Shown in pieces: positions 26,976-34,719 of a stretch of 64,000 bases of DNA. A program made the position numbers and the translations under genes. The notes beneath the pieces were generated by a model. That model was given only the letters and a program-made list of their open reading frames with translations, did not search any database and was not told the origin of the DNA. Numbering within the stretch: the stretch's first letter is position 1; each line of letters opens with the position of its first letter. This stretch comes from Martinezella multihospitum (lineage in GTDB: Bacteria; Pseudomonadota; Alphaproteobacteria; Rhizobiales; Rhizobiaceae): the NCBI RefSeq assembly GCF_900094585.1, contig NZ_FMAG01000005.1, forward strand, positions 62,001 through 126,000. Reading direction: 5' to 3'.

Positions 26976-27917
26976 TCAGCCCAGTTCACCCGATGGTGCT
27001 TGTTCAGCGGGGAAGAACTGTGCCCGATGCTGGCGAACCCATTCCTCGATGCCTGTCGGCTGGAAATCCTCTAGGCCGACTTGCGGCCTGAAGGGTTCGG
27101 CCAGCATCCTATCCGCATCTTCGGGGTGCGCTGTAAAGAAGCGAAATTTCGAGGCGACGCGACGCCCGGTTCCCGGCCCCATCGCCGCATCGACATCGCG
27201 TTCGAATTCATCGAGTGGCTGCTGACGGTAGGTAATTCGGCGACCAAGTCCCGCACTGATGCGCGTGACAAGCTTGTTACCAGTTACGCTTTCCGTCCCG
27301 GCGATGCGATAGTCACCGGACGTAGCGCCGCGTTCCAAAAGCGTAACGACCGCCCGGGCGCAATCATCGACCGAGGTCCAGGCGATGCGCTGGGTTTCGG
27401 CAATCGGCGGCGCGAAAGTTCCGTGCTCGACAATATCCATTCGCGCCGATGGCTTCAGCAGATTGTCGAGATACATGGTGGGGCGGACGATGGCAAAGGG
27501 CAGGCCTGATGCGCGGACGACGCCCTCGATCATGGCGTTGCTGACGAAGCTCGGTTCCTCGCAAGGTACCGGGCGGCTGGCGCTCGCGAGCTTCAGGACA
27601 ACGGATTTGAAGCCGCAGGCGAGCGAAGCCGATACCGCATTGTCGGCCTGGATACGCATGTCGTCCTGTGATCCGATCGGAATCTGCAGCACGGCATGGG
27701 CGATGCCGGTGCTGGCGGCGCGAAGCGAGGCGGGATCACTGAGATCGCCCTCGGCAAGTTCGACGCCGAGGGCCGAGAGCGCCGAAGCACGTCTTCGGTC
27801 CCGGACAAGCGCCCTGACCTTGAGGCCACGCTGCAGCGCGGCGCGAACGACTGCGCTGCCTTGAACGCCAGCAGCGAGATAGACAAGAATGGGTTGGGAT
27901 TGATCGATAGTTGACAT
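26976..27917 (-). CDS. NmrA-like NAD(P)-binding protein
   Basis: The 313 aa protein has an NmrA/HSCARG-type Rossmann fold. The dinucleotide motif Ala-Ala-Gly-Val-Gln-Gly-Ser lies near residues 15-21, followed by Ala-Leu-Val-Arg-Asp. The SDR catalytic Tyr-Xaa-Xaa-Xaa-Lys is not evident, in line with redox-sensor or quinone-reductase-like members. It follows the XRE/methyltransferase unit on the minus strand after 148 bp. Substrate unknown. Confidence 0.8.
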   Translation of the reverse strand: MSTIDQSQPILVYLAAGVQGSAVVRAALQRGLKVRALVRDRRRASALSALGVELAEGDLSDPASLRAASTGIAHAVLQIPIGSQDDMRIQADNAVSASLACGFKSVVLKLASASRPVPCEEPSFVSNAMIEGVVRASGLPFAIVRPTMYLDNLLKPSARMDIVEHGTFAPPIAETQRIAWTSVDDCARAVVTLLERGATSGDYRIAGTESVTGNKLVTRISAGLGRRITYRQQPLDEFERDVDAAMGPGTGRRVASKFRFFTAHPEDADRMLAEPFRPQVGLEDFQPTGIEEWVRQHRAQFFPAEQAPSGELG

Positions 27918-28065
27918 GGAACGGCTCCTTCGAATGCGGTCTGCCGAGGGAGCATCGTCTAATGGCTACCGCGCAGACCCGAAACGCGCGCAAGGCGCAG
28001 GGACTGTCGGGGTATCCGCGCGAGCGCGAAACAGAACTTCTCCATTCAGGAAGAAGGGCCTGGGC

Positions 28066-28155
28066 CTACCGAGACCAAGCCAGCCATTTTCGACGAAAGG
28101 AATTTAGGTCGGCTTCGAGGCCGGCGTCAATGGGAAGATTGCCGGATGCCGACAT
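28066..28155 (-). CDS. Possible 29-residue peptide coupled to the methyltransferase gene
   Basis: An ATG at 28155 lies 2 bp after the methyltransferase stop, preceded by AAGAGGTG inside that gene's end, so ribosomes could re-initiate. The frame runs 29 codons to a stop at 28066. The peptide is mixed polar with a basic tail (Phe-Arg-Arg-Lys-Trp-Leu) and resembles nothing I know. It may be a leader, a small peptide, or the head of a gene lost downstream in the 148 bp gap. Confidence 0.3.
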   Translation of the reverse strand: MSASGNLPIDAGLEADLNSFRRKWLAWSR

Positions 28156-28157
28156 CG

Positions 28158-28796
28158 TCACCTCTTGCGTGCCACGATATAGGGCCTGATATCGTTGCCC
28201 TTGGTTGCATGATTTTCGGTGGCAAGGATGTCGAAGCCCGCGGCGGATATTTGCTCGACCAGCTCCGATACCCGAAAGACACCTGCATAGGGAGCTTTGC
28301 CGATCGCACGCATCGCCGGCAGCAGGGCTAGCCGAACGAGCGGGTTCATCTCGCCGACACACGGGGTCTTGGAGATGAACAGGCCATCAGGAACAAGCAG
28401 CCGGTGGATGTGATGAAGTGTGCCGGAGAGATCGCGGACCAGATGCAGATAGTTGAATCCGAGAACGGCGTTGAACTGCGCAAGGTCGGGCGCAATCGCT
28501 TCGGCAGTCGCGACCCGGAAGGCAAGGGTCGGGCTCGGCTCGGCGCTGTATCGTTCTCTGGCGATTGCGATCATTTCCGCCGAAATATCTGTCGCAAGAT
28601 AATCCTGAACTCCTTCGGCAAGCCGGAGTGCCGTCATTCCGGTTCCGCAGCCTAGTTCCAGCACTCTGTCGCTTGCATTCAAGAGTGCGCGGGTGCGGCT
28701 CAGCGTGCGCTGGTATCCTGCCTGATCCGCGATCGCACCCTTGGCGTAGTTGCGTGAGGCCCGGTCCCAGAAACGGGTGTCGCTGGCTATGCTCAT
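28158..28796 (-). CDS. Class I SAM-dependent methyltransferase
   Basis: The 212 aa protein has motif I Leu-Glu-Leu-Gly-Cys-Gly-Thr-Gly at residues 46-53, then Tyr-Leu-Ala-Thr-Asp-Ile-Ser (motif II), which binds the SAM ribose. A small-molecule methyltransferase C-terminus includes Asn-Tyr-Leu-His-Leu-Val. Its start overlaps the stop of the XRE regulator by one base, so the two are co-translated. Substrate unknown. The order regulator, methyltransferase, peptide, NmrA protein on the minus strand suggests a small operon. Confidence 0.88.
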   Translation of the reverse strand: MSIASDTRFWDRASRNYAKGAIADQAGYQRTLSRTRALLNASDRVLELGCGTGMTALRLAEGVQDYLATDISAEMIAIARERYSAEPSPTLAFRVATAEAIAPDLAQFNAVLGFNYLHLVRDLSGTLHHIHRLLVPDGLFISKTPCVGEMNPLVRLALLPAMRAIGKAPYAGVFRVSELVEQISAAGFDILATENHATKGNDIRPYIVARKR

Positions 28797-29680
28797 TAAG
28801 GGCGCTTTCCCCCGATCGGCGTCTTGTCGGAAGCAACGTGATGCGGTGGATTGGGCGGCAGCAGCGATCTGATCCGCTCGGCATCGTCAGGCGTTGCCGG
28901 ATTGTAGACGATCATGCTGAGATCCGTCCGGCCATCGACTGAAAAGGCCGAATACTCGAATGCCAGCGGGCCGAGGATGGGATGGCGGATATGTTTGACG
29001 GCTTCGGTATGGGTGCCGGGAACGTCGTTTTCGCGCCACATGGCCCTGAATTCCGGGCTGATGCGGCAAAGTTCCGCCACGAATGGCTCGATCTCACTCG
29101 ATGCGCCTGCGCGTGCCGCATCGACACGGAATGCGCCCAGGGCGAAACGGGCGACGCTTTCCCAGTCATATTGCACGGCGCGCGCACGCGGATCGAGAAA
29201 GATATAGCGTAGAATGTTGCGTTCTTCCGGCGGCAGCGATCCGTAGTCGATCAGCATCACGGGCGCTGCCCGGTTCCAGGCGATGACGTCCCAGGTGGCG
29301 GTCCGGATAAGGGCGGGGCTCGGCTCCAGCGCATCGAGCACGCGCTGTAGCCGCGGCGTAACGCCATCATTCTTGCGGTAACGCGCTTCCGGCGGCCGAC
29401 CGAGGCCGAGCAGGAACAGGTGCTCGCGCTCCACTTCCGTCAGCATCAGCGCGCGGGCGATCCGGTCGAGCACGTCGGCGGACGGCGCACCGCCGCGCCC
29501 CTGTTCCAGCCATGTGTACCAAGTCGGGCTGATATTAGCGCGCTGCGCCACTTCCTCGCGCCGAAGCCCGGGCGTTCGCCGCCGTTCGCCGGCAAATCCC
29601 AGGGCGGATGGGTCGAGTTTTGCGCGGCGGTCCCTCAGATAGGTCCCGAGTACGTTTTCGGTTTCGATGAGATCGGTCAT
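28796..29680 (-). CDS. XRE-family regulator with MmyB-like ligand-binding domain
   Basis: The 294 aa protein has an N-terminal helix-turn-helix (about residues 12-80) with Thr-Pro-Gly-Leu-Arg-Arg-Glu-Glu-Val-Ala and Trp-Leu-Glu-Gln-Gly-Arg. A PAS-like MmyB C-terminal domain follows, with Ala-Trp-Asn-Arg-Ala-Ala and a middle Arg-Tyr-Ile-Phe-Leu-Asp-Pro. MmyB-type domains bind fatty-acid-like ligands. It is divergent from an SDR/epimerase gene with a 28 bp imperfect dyad in the gap, and heads its own unit with the methyltransferase. Confidence 0.9.
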   Translation of the reverse strand: MTDLIETENVLGTYLRDRRAKLDPSALGFAGERRRTPGLRREEVAQRANISPTWYTWLEQGRGGAPSADVLDRIARALMLTEVEREHLFLLGLGRPPEARYRKNDGVTPRLQRVLDALEPSPALIRTATWDVIAWNRAAPVMLIDYGSLPPEERNILRYIFLDPRARAVQYDWESVARFALGAFRVDAARAGASSEIEPFVAELCRISPEFRAMWRENDVPGTHTEAVKHIRHPILGPLAFEYSAFSVDGRTDLSMIVYNPATPDDAERIRSLLPPNPPHHVASDKTPIGGKRP

Positions 29681-29685
29681 CCTGT

Positions 29686-29713
29686 TAGTGTCTTTACTAT
29701 GATAAGGTCACTA
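29686..29713. promoter_or_regulatory. Imperfect dyad between XRE regulator and epimerase-like gene
   Basis: TAGTG (29686-29690) pairs with CACTA (29709-29713), and further matches extend the dyad to about 9 of 12 arm positions. The site is six bases upstream of the regulator start codon on the minus strand. It is a likely operator for the MmyB-type regulator, but weaker than the others in this window. Confidence 0.4.
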
Positions 29714-29773
29714 CTTTACCAGAATAAACGATAGGCACAGATTTGTCTCCGACGAAATAAGGAGACAGTGCAT

Positions 29774-30670
29774 ATGCGTATATTCGTTACCGGTGCGACC
29801 GGAAACATCGGCTCGCATGTCGTCAGAGAGTTGATTGGAGCCGGCCATCAGGTGCTCGGCCTTTCGCGCTCGAAGGAGAAGGCGGTCGCGCTTGCCGCCG
29901 CCGGCGCCGAAGTTCTTCACGGCACGATCGAGGATGCGGAAATCCTGAAAAGCGGTGCCTCGCAATCCGACGGCGTCATCCACCTTGCCTTTAATCACGA
30001 CTTCTCGAGGTTCGCCCAGAATTGCGAGGATGACCGCCGGGTCATCGCAACGCTCGCCTCGGCGCTTGCCGGCTCGGCCCGGCCGCTGGTCATCACCTCA
30101 GGCACGCCAATCGCCAACACCGTGCCGGGCGAGCCAGCCAAGGAAGACAATCCGATCGTCCGCTCCGACAGGCATCCGCGCGCCGCCACCGAGGAGGCGG
30201 GGATTTTGGCCAGCGAAATCGGCGTCAATGTCTCGGTCGTGCGTCTGCCGCAGGTGCATGATCCGGTCAGCCAAGGGCTTATTACCCCCTTGATCCAGAT
30301 CTTCCGGGAAAAGGGAGTCTGTGCCTATGTCGAAGACGGGCTCAGTCGCTGGCCGGCGGCGCATTTTACCGATGTTGGCCGTCTCTATCGTTTGGTCGTC
30401 GAGCGCGCCGAGCCGAATGCCAAATATCATGCAGCCGCCGAGGAGGGCGTGCCCATGCGCGATATCGTCGAGACGATCGGGCGGCGCCTGAACCTGCCGG
30501 TCAAATCCGTCGCCAAGGAAGAAGCGCAGGATTATTTCGGCTGGCTCGCCTTGTTCGCCGGCCACGACATGCCGGCCTCCAGCGCCAAGACCCTACAGAA
30601 GCTGGGCTGGGAGCCGAACGGCCCGACTCTGCTTCAGGATCTTGCAGAGCTGCAGGTTTCCGCTGCGTGA
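29774..30670 (+). CDS. SDR-superfamily NAD(P)-dependent epimerase/reductase-like protein
   Basis: The 298 aa extended-SDR protein has the nucleotide motif Thr-Gly-Ala-Thr-Gly-Asn-Ile-Gly at residues 6-13. ATG 29774 is chosen with GGAG 9 bp upstream; the GTG at 29768 is too close to the SD. It includes the family pattern Ile-His-Leu-Ala-Phe-Asn-His-Asp and later Ser-Gly-Thr-Pro, with Arg-His-Pro-Arg-Ala in place of the usual Tyr-Xaa-Xaa-Xaa-Lys spacing, so catalysis is uncertain. This type is often found divergent from MmyB-type regulators. Ends before a bidirectional terminator. Confidence 0.85.
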   Translation: MRIFVTGATGNIGSHVVRELIGAGHQVLGLSRSKEKAVALAAAGAEVLHGTIEDAEILKSGASQSDGVIHLAFNHDFSRFAQNCEDDRRVIATLASALAGSARPLVITSGTPIANTVPGEPAKEDNPIVRSDRHPRAATEEAGILASEIGVNVSVVRLPQVHDPVSQGLITPLIQIFREKGVCAYVEDGLSRWPAAHFTDVGRLYRLVVERAEPNAKYHAAAEEGVPMRDIVETIGRRLNLPVKSVAKEEAQDYFGWLALFAGHDMPASSAKTLQKLGWEPNGPTLLQDLAELQVSAA

Positions 30671-30729
30671 TGCCGATGCCATCGGCCATGATCCGTGGAT
30701 GGTCGATGGTCTGACTGACAATGCGTTTG

Positions 30730-30759
30730 AAAACCCGGCCGACCTTTCTGCCGGGTTTT
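30730..30759. terminator. Bidirectional rho-independent terminator
   Basis: AAAACCCGGC (30730-30739) pairs with GCCGGGTTTT (30750-30759) across a 10 bp loop; the stem ends in A/T runs so it can stop transcription in both directions. It lies between the convergent epimerase-like gene and the TetR gene. Confidence 0.85.
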
Positions 30760-30794
30760 CGTCTTGTCAGGCTGCGATCCGGAAAGCTCCAGAG

Positions 30795-31421
30795 TCAGGC
30801 ATACGGCGTCCCGGCAAGTGCCGCGTCGACACCGGCAAAACCTCGGTCCATGATGCTCGACAGCGCTGCCTCGGGCTTTCGGTTTTCGCGAAAGGCGCGA
30901 AGCGCCTCGCCATAGGCGGTGACCAGTGTCGCCATCAGCATGGTGCCGGCGAGCCGCGCCTCGGGATCGGATGATGGCCGGCCTAAGGCGCTGGACAACA
31001 TTTCCGCGAGATCGTTCGCAAGCGTCACCTGCAGTCCGCACGCATGCGCCGTCAGTGCCTGGCTTTCCGCCACCATGCGCCAAAACGCGATGGGCCGCTC
31101 CGTGATCCTGAAAAGAGGGTGCTGCGTTTCCGCCAGTCTGCGCATCAGCGCCTGGAAGGCACGAACTGGCGGCTCCCGGCCGCGGTCGGTAATCGCCTTG
31201 CGCACCAGTTCCCGCACTTCATCCTCGCGATCGAAGACCAGATCCTCCTTGCGGCGGAAGTAGTTGAACACCGTCTTCCTGGCGACATCGGCCTCATAGG
31301 CGATGTCTGCGACGGACACCTTGTCGAAGCCGTGTTCGACGAACAGGCGCGTTGCGACCTCGGAGATCGCCTGACGCGTCATTTCCTTCTTGCGGTCGCG
31401 GAGTTTGATTCGGTTTGACAT
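30795..31421 (-). CDS. TetR family transcriptional regulator
   Basis: The 208 aa TetR protein has the HTH at about residues 12-55: Val-Ala-Thr-Arg-Leu-Phe-Val-Glu-His-Gly-Phe-Asp, Val-Ala-Asp-Ile-Ala, Ala-Arg-Lys-Thr-Val-Phe-Asn-Tyr-Phe. ATG 31421 gives the expected length; the longer frame to 31556 crosses the operators and is rejected. It is divergent from an FAD-dependent aromatic monooxygenase. Two adjacent 17 bp repeats just upstream of its start codon should be its operators. Confidence 0.92.
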   Translation of the reverse strand: MSNRIKLRDRKKEMTRQAISEVATRLFVEHGFDKVSVADIAYEADVARKTVFNYFRRKEDLVFDREDEVRELVRKAITDRGREPPVRAFQALMRRLAETQHPLFRITERPIAFWRMVAESQALTAHACGLQVTLANDLAEMLSSALGRPSSDPEARLAGTMLMATLVTAYGEALRAFRENRKPEAALSSIMDRGFAGVDAALAGTPYA

Positions 31422-31428
31422 GGAAATA

Positions 31429-31462
31429 TTTATACCATAAGTAAATTTATACCGAGTGTAAA
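31429..31462. promoter_or_regulatory. Two abutting 17 bp operator repeats
   Basis: TTTATACCATAAGTAAA (31429-31445) and TTTATACCGAGTGTAAA (31446-31462) lie head to tail without a gap. Each has partial dyad symmetry (TTTA at one end, TAAA at the other). They begin 8 bp upstream of the TetR start and are about 180 bp upstream of the FAD monooxygenase. Two adjacent sites fit a TetR regulator that binds as a pair of dimers. Confidence 0.65.
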
Positions 31463-31641
31463 AATTGTATCGCGATGACGAAATCGGTGAAATCGGCACA
31501 GGCCTTCTGGTTGTTCCTGTGGCCGGACCGCCGCCTGCTCGAATAGGGGTGGGCATTTTCCAACGACTCGCGCCGGCTGAGAGTGATCGAAGCCAGAATG
31601 TCTGGCGCCCTTGTGGCGCCGCTCGCTTGAGGAGTCCTGTC

Positions 31642-33228
31642 TTGATTTATGATGTCCTGATTGCCGGCGGTGGACCTGTCGGCTTGTTTCTCGCCTGTGA
31701 GCTGCGTCTCGCCGGTCTCTCCGTATTGGTGCTGGAGCAGGCCGAAGACCCGCGTTCGCCCTTGAAGCGCCTTCCCTTCGGCATGCGCGGCCTTTCCGCT
31801 CCCACCAGCGAAGCTTTCTACCGTCGCGGCCTGCTGGACGATGTTGCCGCGCCCAAGCCTGCGAAGGATGGCTCGGGCGAGAGCGCCCCGTCTGCCGCGC
31901 ACTGGATGCACCAGTCTCGCCGCCCGGGTGGGCATTTCGCCGGCATCCAGTTCTTTTGCGATAATATCGACGCCTCCAAGTGGCCCTATCGCCTGCCAAG
32001 CCCGGCCGGCACCAGCATGATGGTCGAGATGGAGAGTCTCGAAACCGCGCTCGCCGCTCGCGCCGAGGCGATGGGGGTTGATATCCGGCGTGGCTGCAGC
32101 GTCGAGGAATTCGATCAGTCGGACGAGGGCGTCACTGTGCGAGCCGGCAGCGAGACCTTTCGCGGCCGCTGGCTCGTCGGCTGCGACAGCGGCCGCAGCA
32201 CCGTCCGTAAGGCTGGCGGTTTCGAGTTCGTCGGCACCGATCCAGAGTTCACCGGCTATTCCGCCGAGATCGAGATGGCGGACCCGGAGAAGCTTCGTCC
32301 CGGCCGCCATTATACCGCGACGGGCATGTACACCTATGCGCCGCCGGGGACGATTTCGATGGTCGATTTCGATGGCGGTGCCTTCCACCGGACCCAGCCG
32401 ATCAAGCTTGAGCATGTGCAGGAGGTGCTGCGCCGCATCTCCGGCACCGACGTCACCGTGACCACGCTCAAGCTTGCCACCACATGGACGGACCGTGCCT
32501 ACCAGGCGACCAGCTATCGCAGAGGGCGCATTCTGCTGGCCGGCGACGCTGCGCATATTCATTCCCCCTTGGGCGGCCAAGGCCTCAATCTTGGCCTGGG
32601 CGACGCGATGAATCTCGGATGGAAGCTTGCCGCCACCGTCCGCGGAGATGCGCCGGATGGCCTGCTCGACACCTATTCCAGCGAACGGCATCCGGTCGGC
32701 GCGCAGGTGCTTGACTGGTCGCGGGCGCAGGTCGCGCTCATGCGGCCAAGTCCGAGCTCGCGCGCGCTCGAAGCCATCATCCGCGATCTGATCGACACGC
32801 GCGATGGCGCCACCTATTTCGCCGAGCGCGTATGGGGCGTCTCTCTCCGTTACGATCTTGGCGACATCAATCCTCTCGTGGGCCGCAGCGCTCCCGATTT
32901 CGAGCTGGCCGATGGAACAAGGCTCGGCGATCTCCTCGGGACGGGCAAGGGCCTGCTTCTGGATTTCGATGCCCGCGCATCGCTTGAAGCCCTCGCAAGC
33001 CGCTGGAGTGACAGGCTCACCTACGTCGCCGGCGACGCCAAGGATCGTCTCGGTCTGAGCGCCTTGCTCCTGCGGCCCGACGGTTTCGTCGCCTGGGTCG
33101 GCGAGGCAGAGCCGGATCTTGAAGCCGCCGCCGAAGTCGCGTCGCGATGGTTCGGCGAACCGGGACGAATCGGCGGCTCTCAGCCAGCCCTTTCATCAGC
33201 CGTCCTTGACAGCATTAGCAATCCATAA
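31642..33228 (+). CDS. FAD-dependent aromatic monooxygenase (PheA/TfdB, PgaE-like)
   Basis: The 528 aa flavoprotein monooxygenase has the N-terminal FAD motif Gly-Gly-Gly-Pro-Val-Gly at 9-14 and the second flavin motif Gly-Asp-Ala-Ala-His near 301. Its C-terminal thioredoxin-like domain (about residues 410-510, Ala-Pro-Asp-Phe-Glu-Leu) occurs in the phenol/polyketide hydroxylase branch. TTG 31642 is chosen because GAGGAG (31629-31634) is 7 bp upstream; the longer frame to 31465 crosses the operators. It would hydroxylate a phenolic or polycyclic substrate with NAD(P)H and oxygen. Repressed presumably by the divergent TetR. Confidence 0.88.
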   Translation: MIYDVLIAGGGPVGLFLACELRLAGLSVLVLEQAEDPRSPLKRLPFGMRGLSAPTSEAFYRRGLLDDVAAPKPAKDGSGESAPSAAHWMHQSRRPGGHFAGIQFFCDNIDASKWPYRLPSPAGTSMMVEMESLETALAARAEAMGVDIRRGCSVEEFDQSDEGVTVRAGSETFRGRWLVGCDSGRSTVRKAGGFEFVGTDPEFTGYSAEIEMADPEKLRPGRHYTATGMYTYAPPGTISMVDFDGGAFHRTQPIKLEHVQEVLRRISGTDVTVTTLKLATTWTDRAYQATSYRRGRILLAGDAAHIHSPLGGQGLNLGLGDAMNLGWKLAATVRGDAPDGLLDTYSSERHPVGAQVLDWSRAQVALMRPSPSSRALEAIIRDLIDTRDGATYFAERVWGVSLRYDLGDINPLVGRSAPDFELADGTRLGDLLGTGKGLLLDFDARASLEALASRWSDRLTYVAGDAKDRLGLSALLLRPDGFVAWVGEAEPDLEAAAEVASRWFGEPGRIGGSQPALSSAVLDSISNP

Positions 33229-33249
33229 TTATACACCGTATAATTATGG
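33223..33249. promoter_or_regulatory. 27 bp perfect palindrome at the monooxygenase stop codon
   Basis: CCATAATTATAC (33223-33234) and GTATAATTATGG (33238-33249) form perfect 12 bp arms with a 3 bp centre. The left arm contains the stop codon of the monooxygenase, and the right arm ends at the GGAGG ribosome binding site of the next gene. It is the likely operator of the TetR encoded second in that unit; bound repressor would block read-through and local initiation. Confidence 0.7.
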
Positions 33250-33258
33250 AGGTGCGAG

Positions 33259-33795
33259 ATGATCACCGGTCATGTTTTTATTGCTGCCAGCTTGGATGGG
33301 TTCATCGCTCGCGATGACGGCGGCATCGAGTGGTTGCTCGAGTATGACGCTTCCGGCGAAGACCATGGCTACAATGATTTCATCAGGGACATCGACGCCA
33401 TCATCATGGGCCGCGGCACCTTCGAGACGGTCCGCGACATGAAGCCGTGGTTCTATACGCGCCCAGTGCTCGTTCTTTCGAGCACCCTGGCGGAGCAGCC
33501 GGTTCCGGCCGAGTTGGCCGGCAAAGTCCGTTTCACGCGGAAGTCGCCGCCGCAGGCTATGGCCATGCTCGAGGCGGAAGGCTGCCGTCGCACTTATGTC
33601 GATGGCGGGCGCGTCATCCAATCCTTCCTTCGGGAAGGCTTGATCAGCGATATGGTGATCACGCGCGTTCCGATACTGCTCGGCAGCGGCCGTCCCTTGT
33701 TCGGCCCGGTCTCGCGCGACATCAATCTCACGCATGTGAGCACCCGCCCGTTTCCGTCCGGGTTGGTGCAATCGACCTACACAATTGCGCCATGA
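33259..33795 (+). CDS. Dihydrofolate reductase / RibD C-terminal domain family protein
   Basis: The 178 aa protein has the RibD-C/DHFR-like fold, with Phe-Ile-Ala-Ala-Ser-Leu-Asp-Gly-Phe-Ile-Ala near residues 7-17, Ile-Met-Gly-Arg-Gly-Thr-Phe-Glu, and Tyr-Val-Asp-Gly-Gly. These NADPH-binding reductases are not the essential FolA and their substrates are mostly unknown. Strong SD GGAGGTG before ATG 33259. The stop overlaps the next TetR start (ATGA), so the pair is co-translated. Confidence 0.88.
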   Translation: MITGHVFIAASLDGFIARDDGGIEWLLEYDASGEDHGYNDFIRDIDAIIMGRGTFETVRDMKPWFYTRPVLVLSSTLAEQPVPAELAGKVRFTRKSPPQAMAMLEAEGCRRTYVDGGRVIQSFLREGLISDMVITRVPILLGSGRPLFGPVSRDINLTHVSTRPFPSGLVQSTYTIAP

Positions 33796-34370
33796 CCAAG
33801 CGAAGCCGAGGCAGGCCACGCGCCGATGAGAACAGCGTGTCACCGGCAAGGATCCTTTCGGAGGCCCTGGCTCTCCTTGATGGCGAGGGTTTCGAAAGTC
33901 TGACGATGCGCGCGGTCGCGATGCGCGCGAACGTCAACCCGATGACGATCTATCATCATTTCCAGGATCGGGACGGATTGATCAAGGCAATGGCAGAGAG
34001 CGTCTATGCCGATGTTGCCACGCCTTCGGAAGGAACGGCTCGATCTCAGATAGAGGGCTTGCTGGGGGCATATCGGGCAAAGGTGGTGCGCTATCCAGGG
34101 CTAACCCTTGCCATCTTCAACCGGCCAGCCATGTTCCCTGGCCATGCAAGGCGGATCACCGACAGCCTGACGGATCTGCTGAAGGAGCTTGGCCTTTCGC
34201 CGTCGCGCGCGCTGCTGTGGGTGCATATTCTTGTCGACTACACCCATGGTGCAGCCCTTGCCGTCGCCATGGACGGAAAGGGCGATGGTTCGCGGTCGAC
34301 AGCAGCGGACCTGGAACAGGCGAACTATGAACGCGCGATCTCTGAGCTGTTGGATCGCCTAGAGGCGTAA
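33792..34370 (+). CDS. TetR family transcriptional regulator
   Basis: The 192 aa TetR regulator has an Arg-Gly-Arg-Pro-Arg N-terminal arm, the HTH at about residues 15-60 (Leu-Thr-Met-Arg-Ala-Val-Ala, Asn-Pro-Met-Thr-Ile-Tyr-His-His-Phe) and the helical C-domain. ATG 33792 overlaps the stop of the reductase gene; a longer frame from 33447 lies within that gene and is rejected. Its probable operator is the palindrome at 33223-33249 ahead of the reductase gene, so the unit is autoregulated. Confidence 0.92.
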   Translation: MTKRSRGRPRADENSVSPARILSEALALLDGEGFESLTMRAVAMRANVNPMTIYHHFQDRDGLIKAMAESVYADVATPSEGTARSQIEGLLGAYRAKVVRYPGLTLAIFNRPAMFPGHARRITDSLTDLLKELGLSPSRALLWVHILVDYTHGAALAVAMDGKGDGSRSTAADLEQANYERAISELLDRLEA

Positions 34371-34396
34371 TGCAATCAGGAGAGAGTGGATGAAAA

Positions 34397-34486
34397 TGGC
34401 GGACAGGGAGGGATTCGAACCCTCGGTACGCTTTCACGTACACACGCGTTCCAGGCGTGCGCCTTAAACCACTCGGCCACCTGTCC
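34397..34486 (-). tRNA. tRNA-Ser (GGA anticodon)
   Basis: On the minus strand the sequence folds as a 90 nt class II tRNA including the encoded CCA end: acceptor GGACAGG pairs with CCTGTCC. The D arm has GTGGCCGAGTGG, the anticodon loop reads CTGGAAC, a long variable arm follows, and the T arm has GGTTCGAATCC. Anticodon GGA and the long variable arm identify tRNA-Ser reading UCC/UCU. A promoter-like pair lies about 50 bp upstream. Confidence 0.97.
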
Positions 34487-34535
34487 TTTGGCGTTTCGCA
34501 CCCGGTCAGGAAGCAAATCGTCGGAACGGCCGCGA

Positions 34536-34563
34536 TATATACCGATGAATTCCTGGCAATCAA
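34536..34563 (-). promoter_or_regulatory. Promoter-like sequence for tRNA-Ser
   Basis: On the minus strand TTGATT (34563-34558) and TATATA (34541-34536) are separated by 16 bp, placing a transcription start about 40 bp before the tRNA 5' end. The spacing fits sigma70; not otherwise tested. Confidence 0.5.
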
Positions 34564-34719
34564 CCCGAATCTGACAGATTTTTGACTTGTCGGCGCAAAA
34601 CTCTGCATCTCCTCCCCATTGCGCTTATTTCGCGCGCAACTTATCTAATGAAATAGATGAGGCGGCGTAAAACCGATCGGCCCGAAAGAGCCGGGCGTAA
34701 TGAGTATCCGGAGGGGTTT

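Noticed and set aside
34397..34486. Genomic island attachment site at the tRNA-Ser 3' end
   Set aside because: A tRNA-Ser gene is a common integration target, but no integrase lies next to it, and I saw no second copy of its 3' end in the window.
34386..34574. Short plus-strand frame starting near the tRNA gene
   Set aside because: It reads through the antisense strand of tRNA-Ser, a common artefact giving a spurious peptide.
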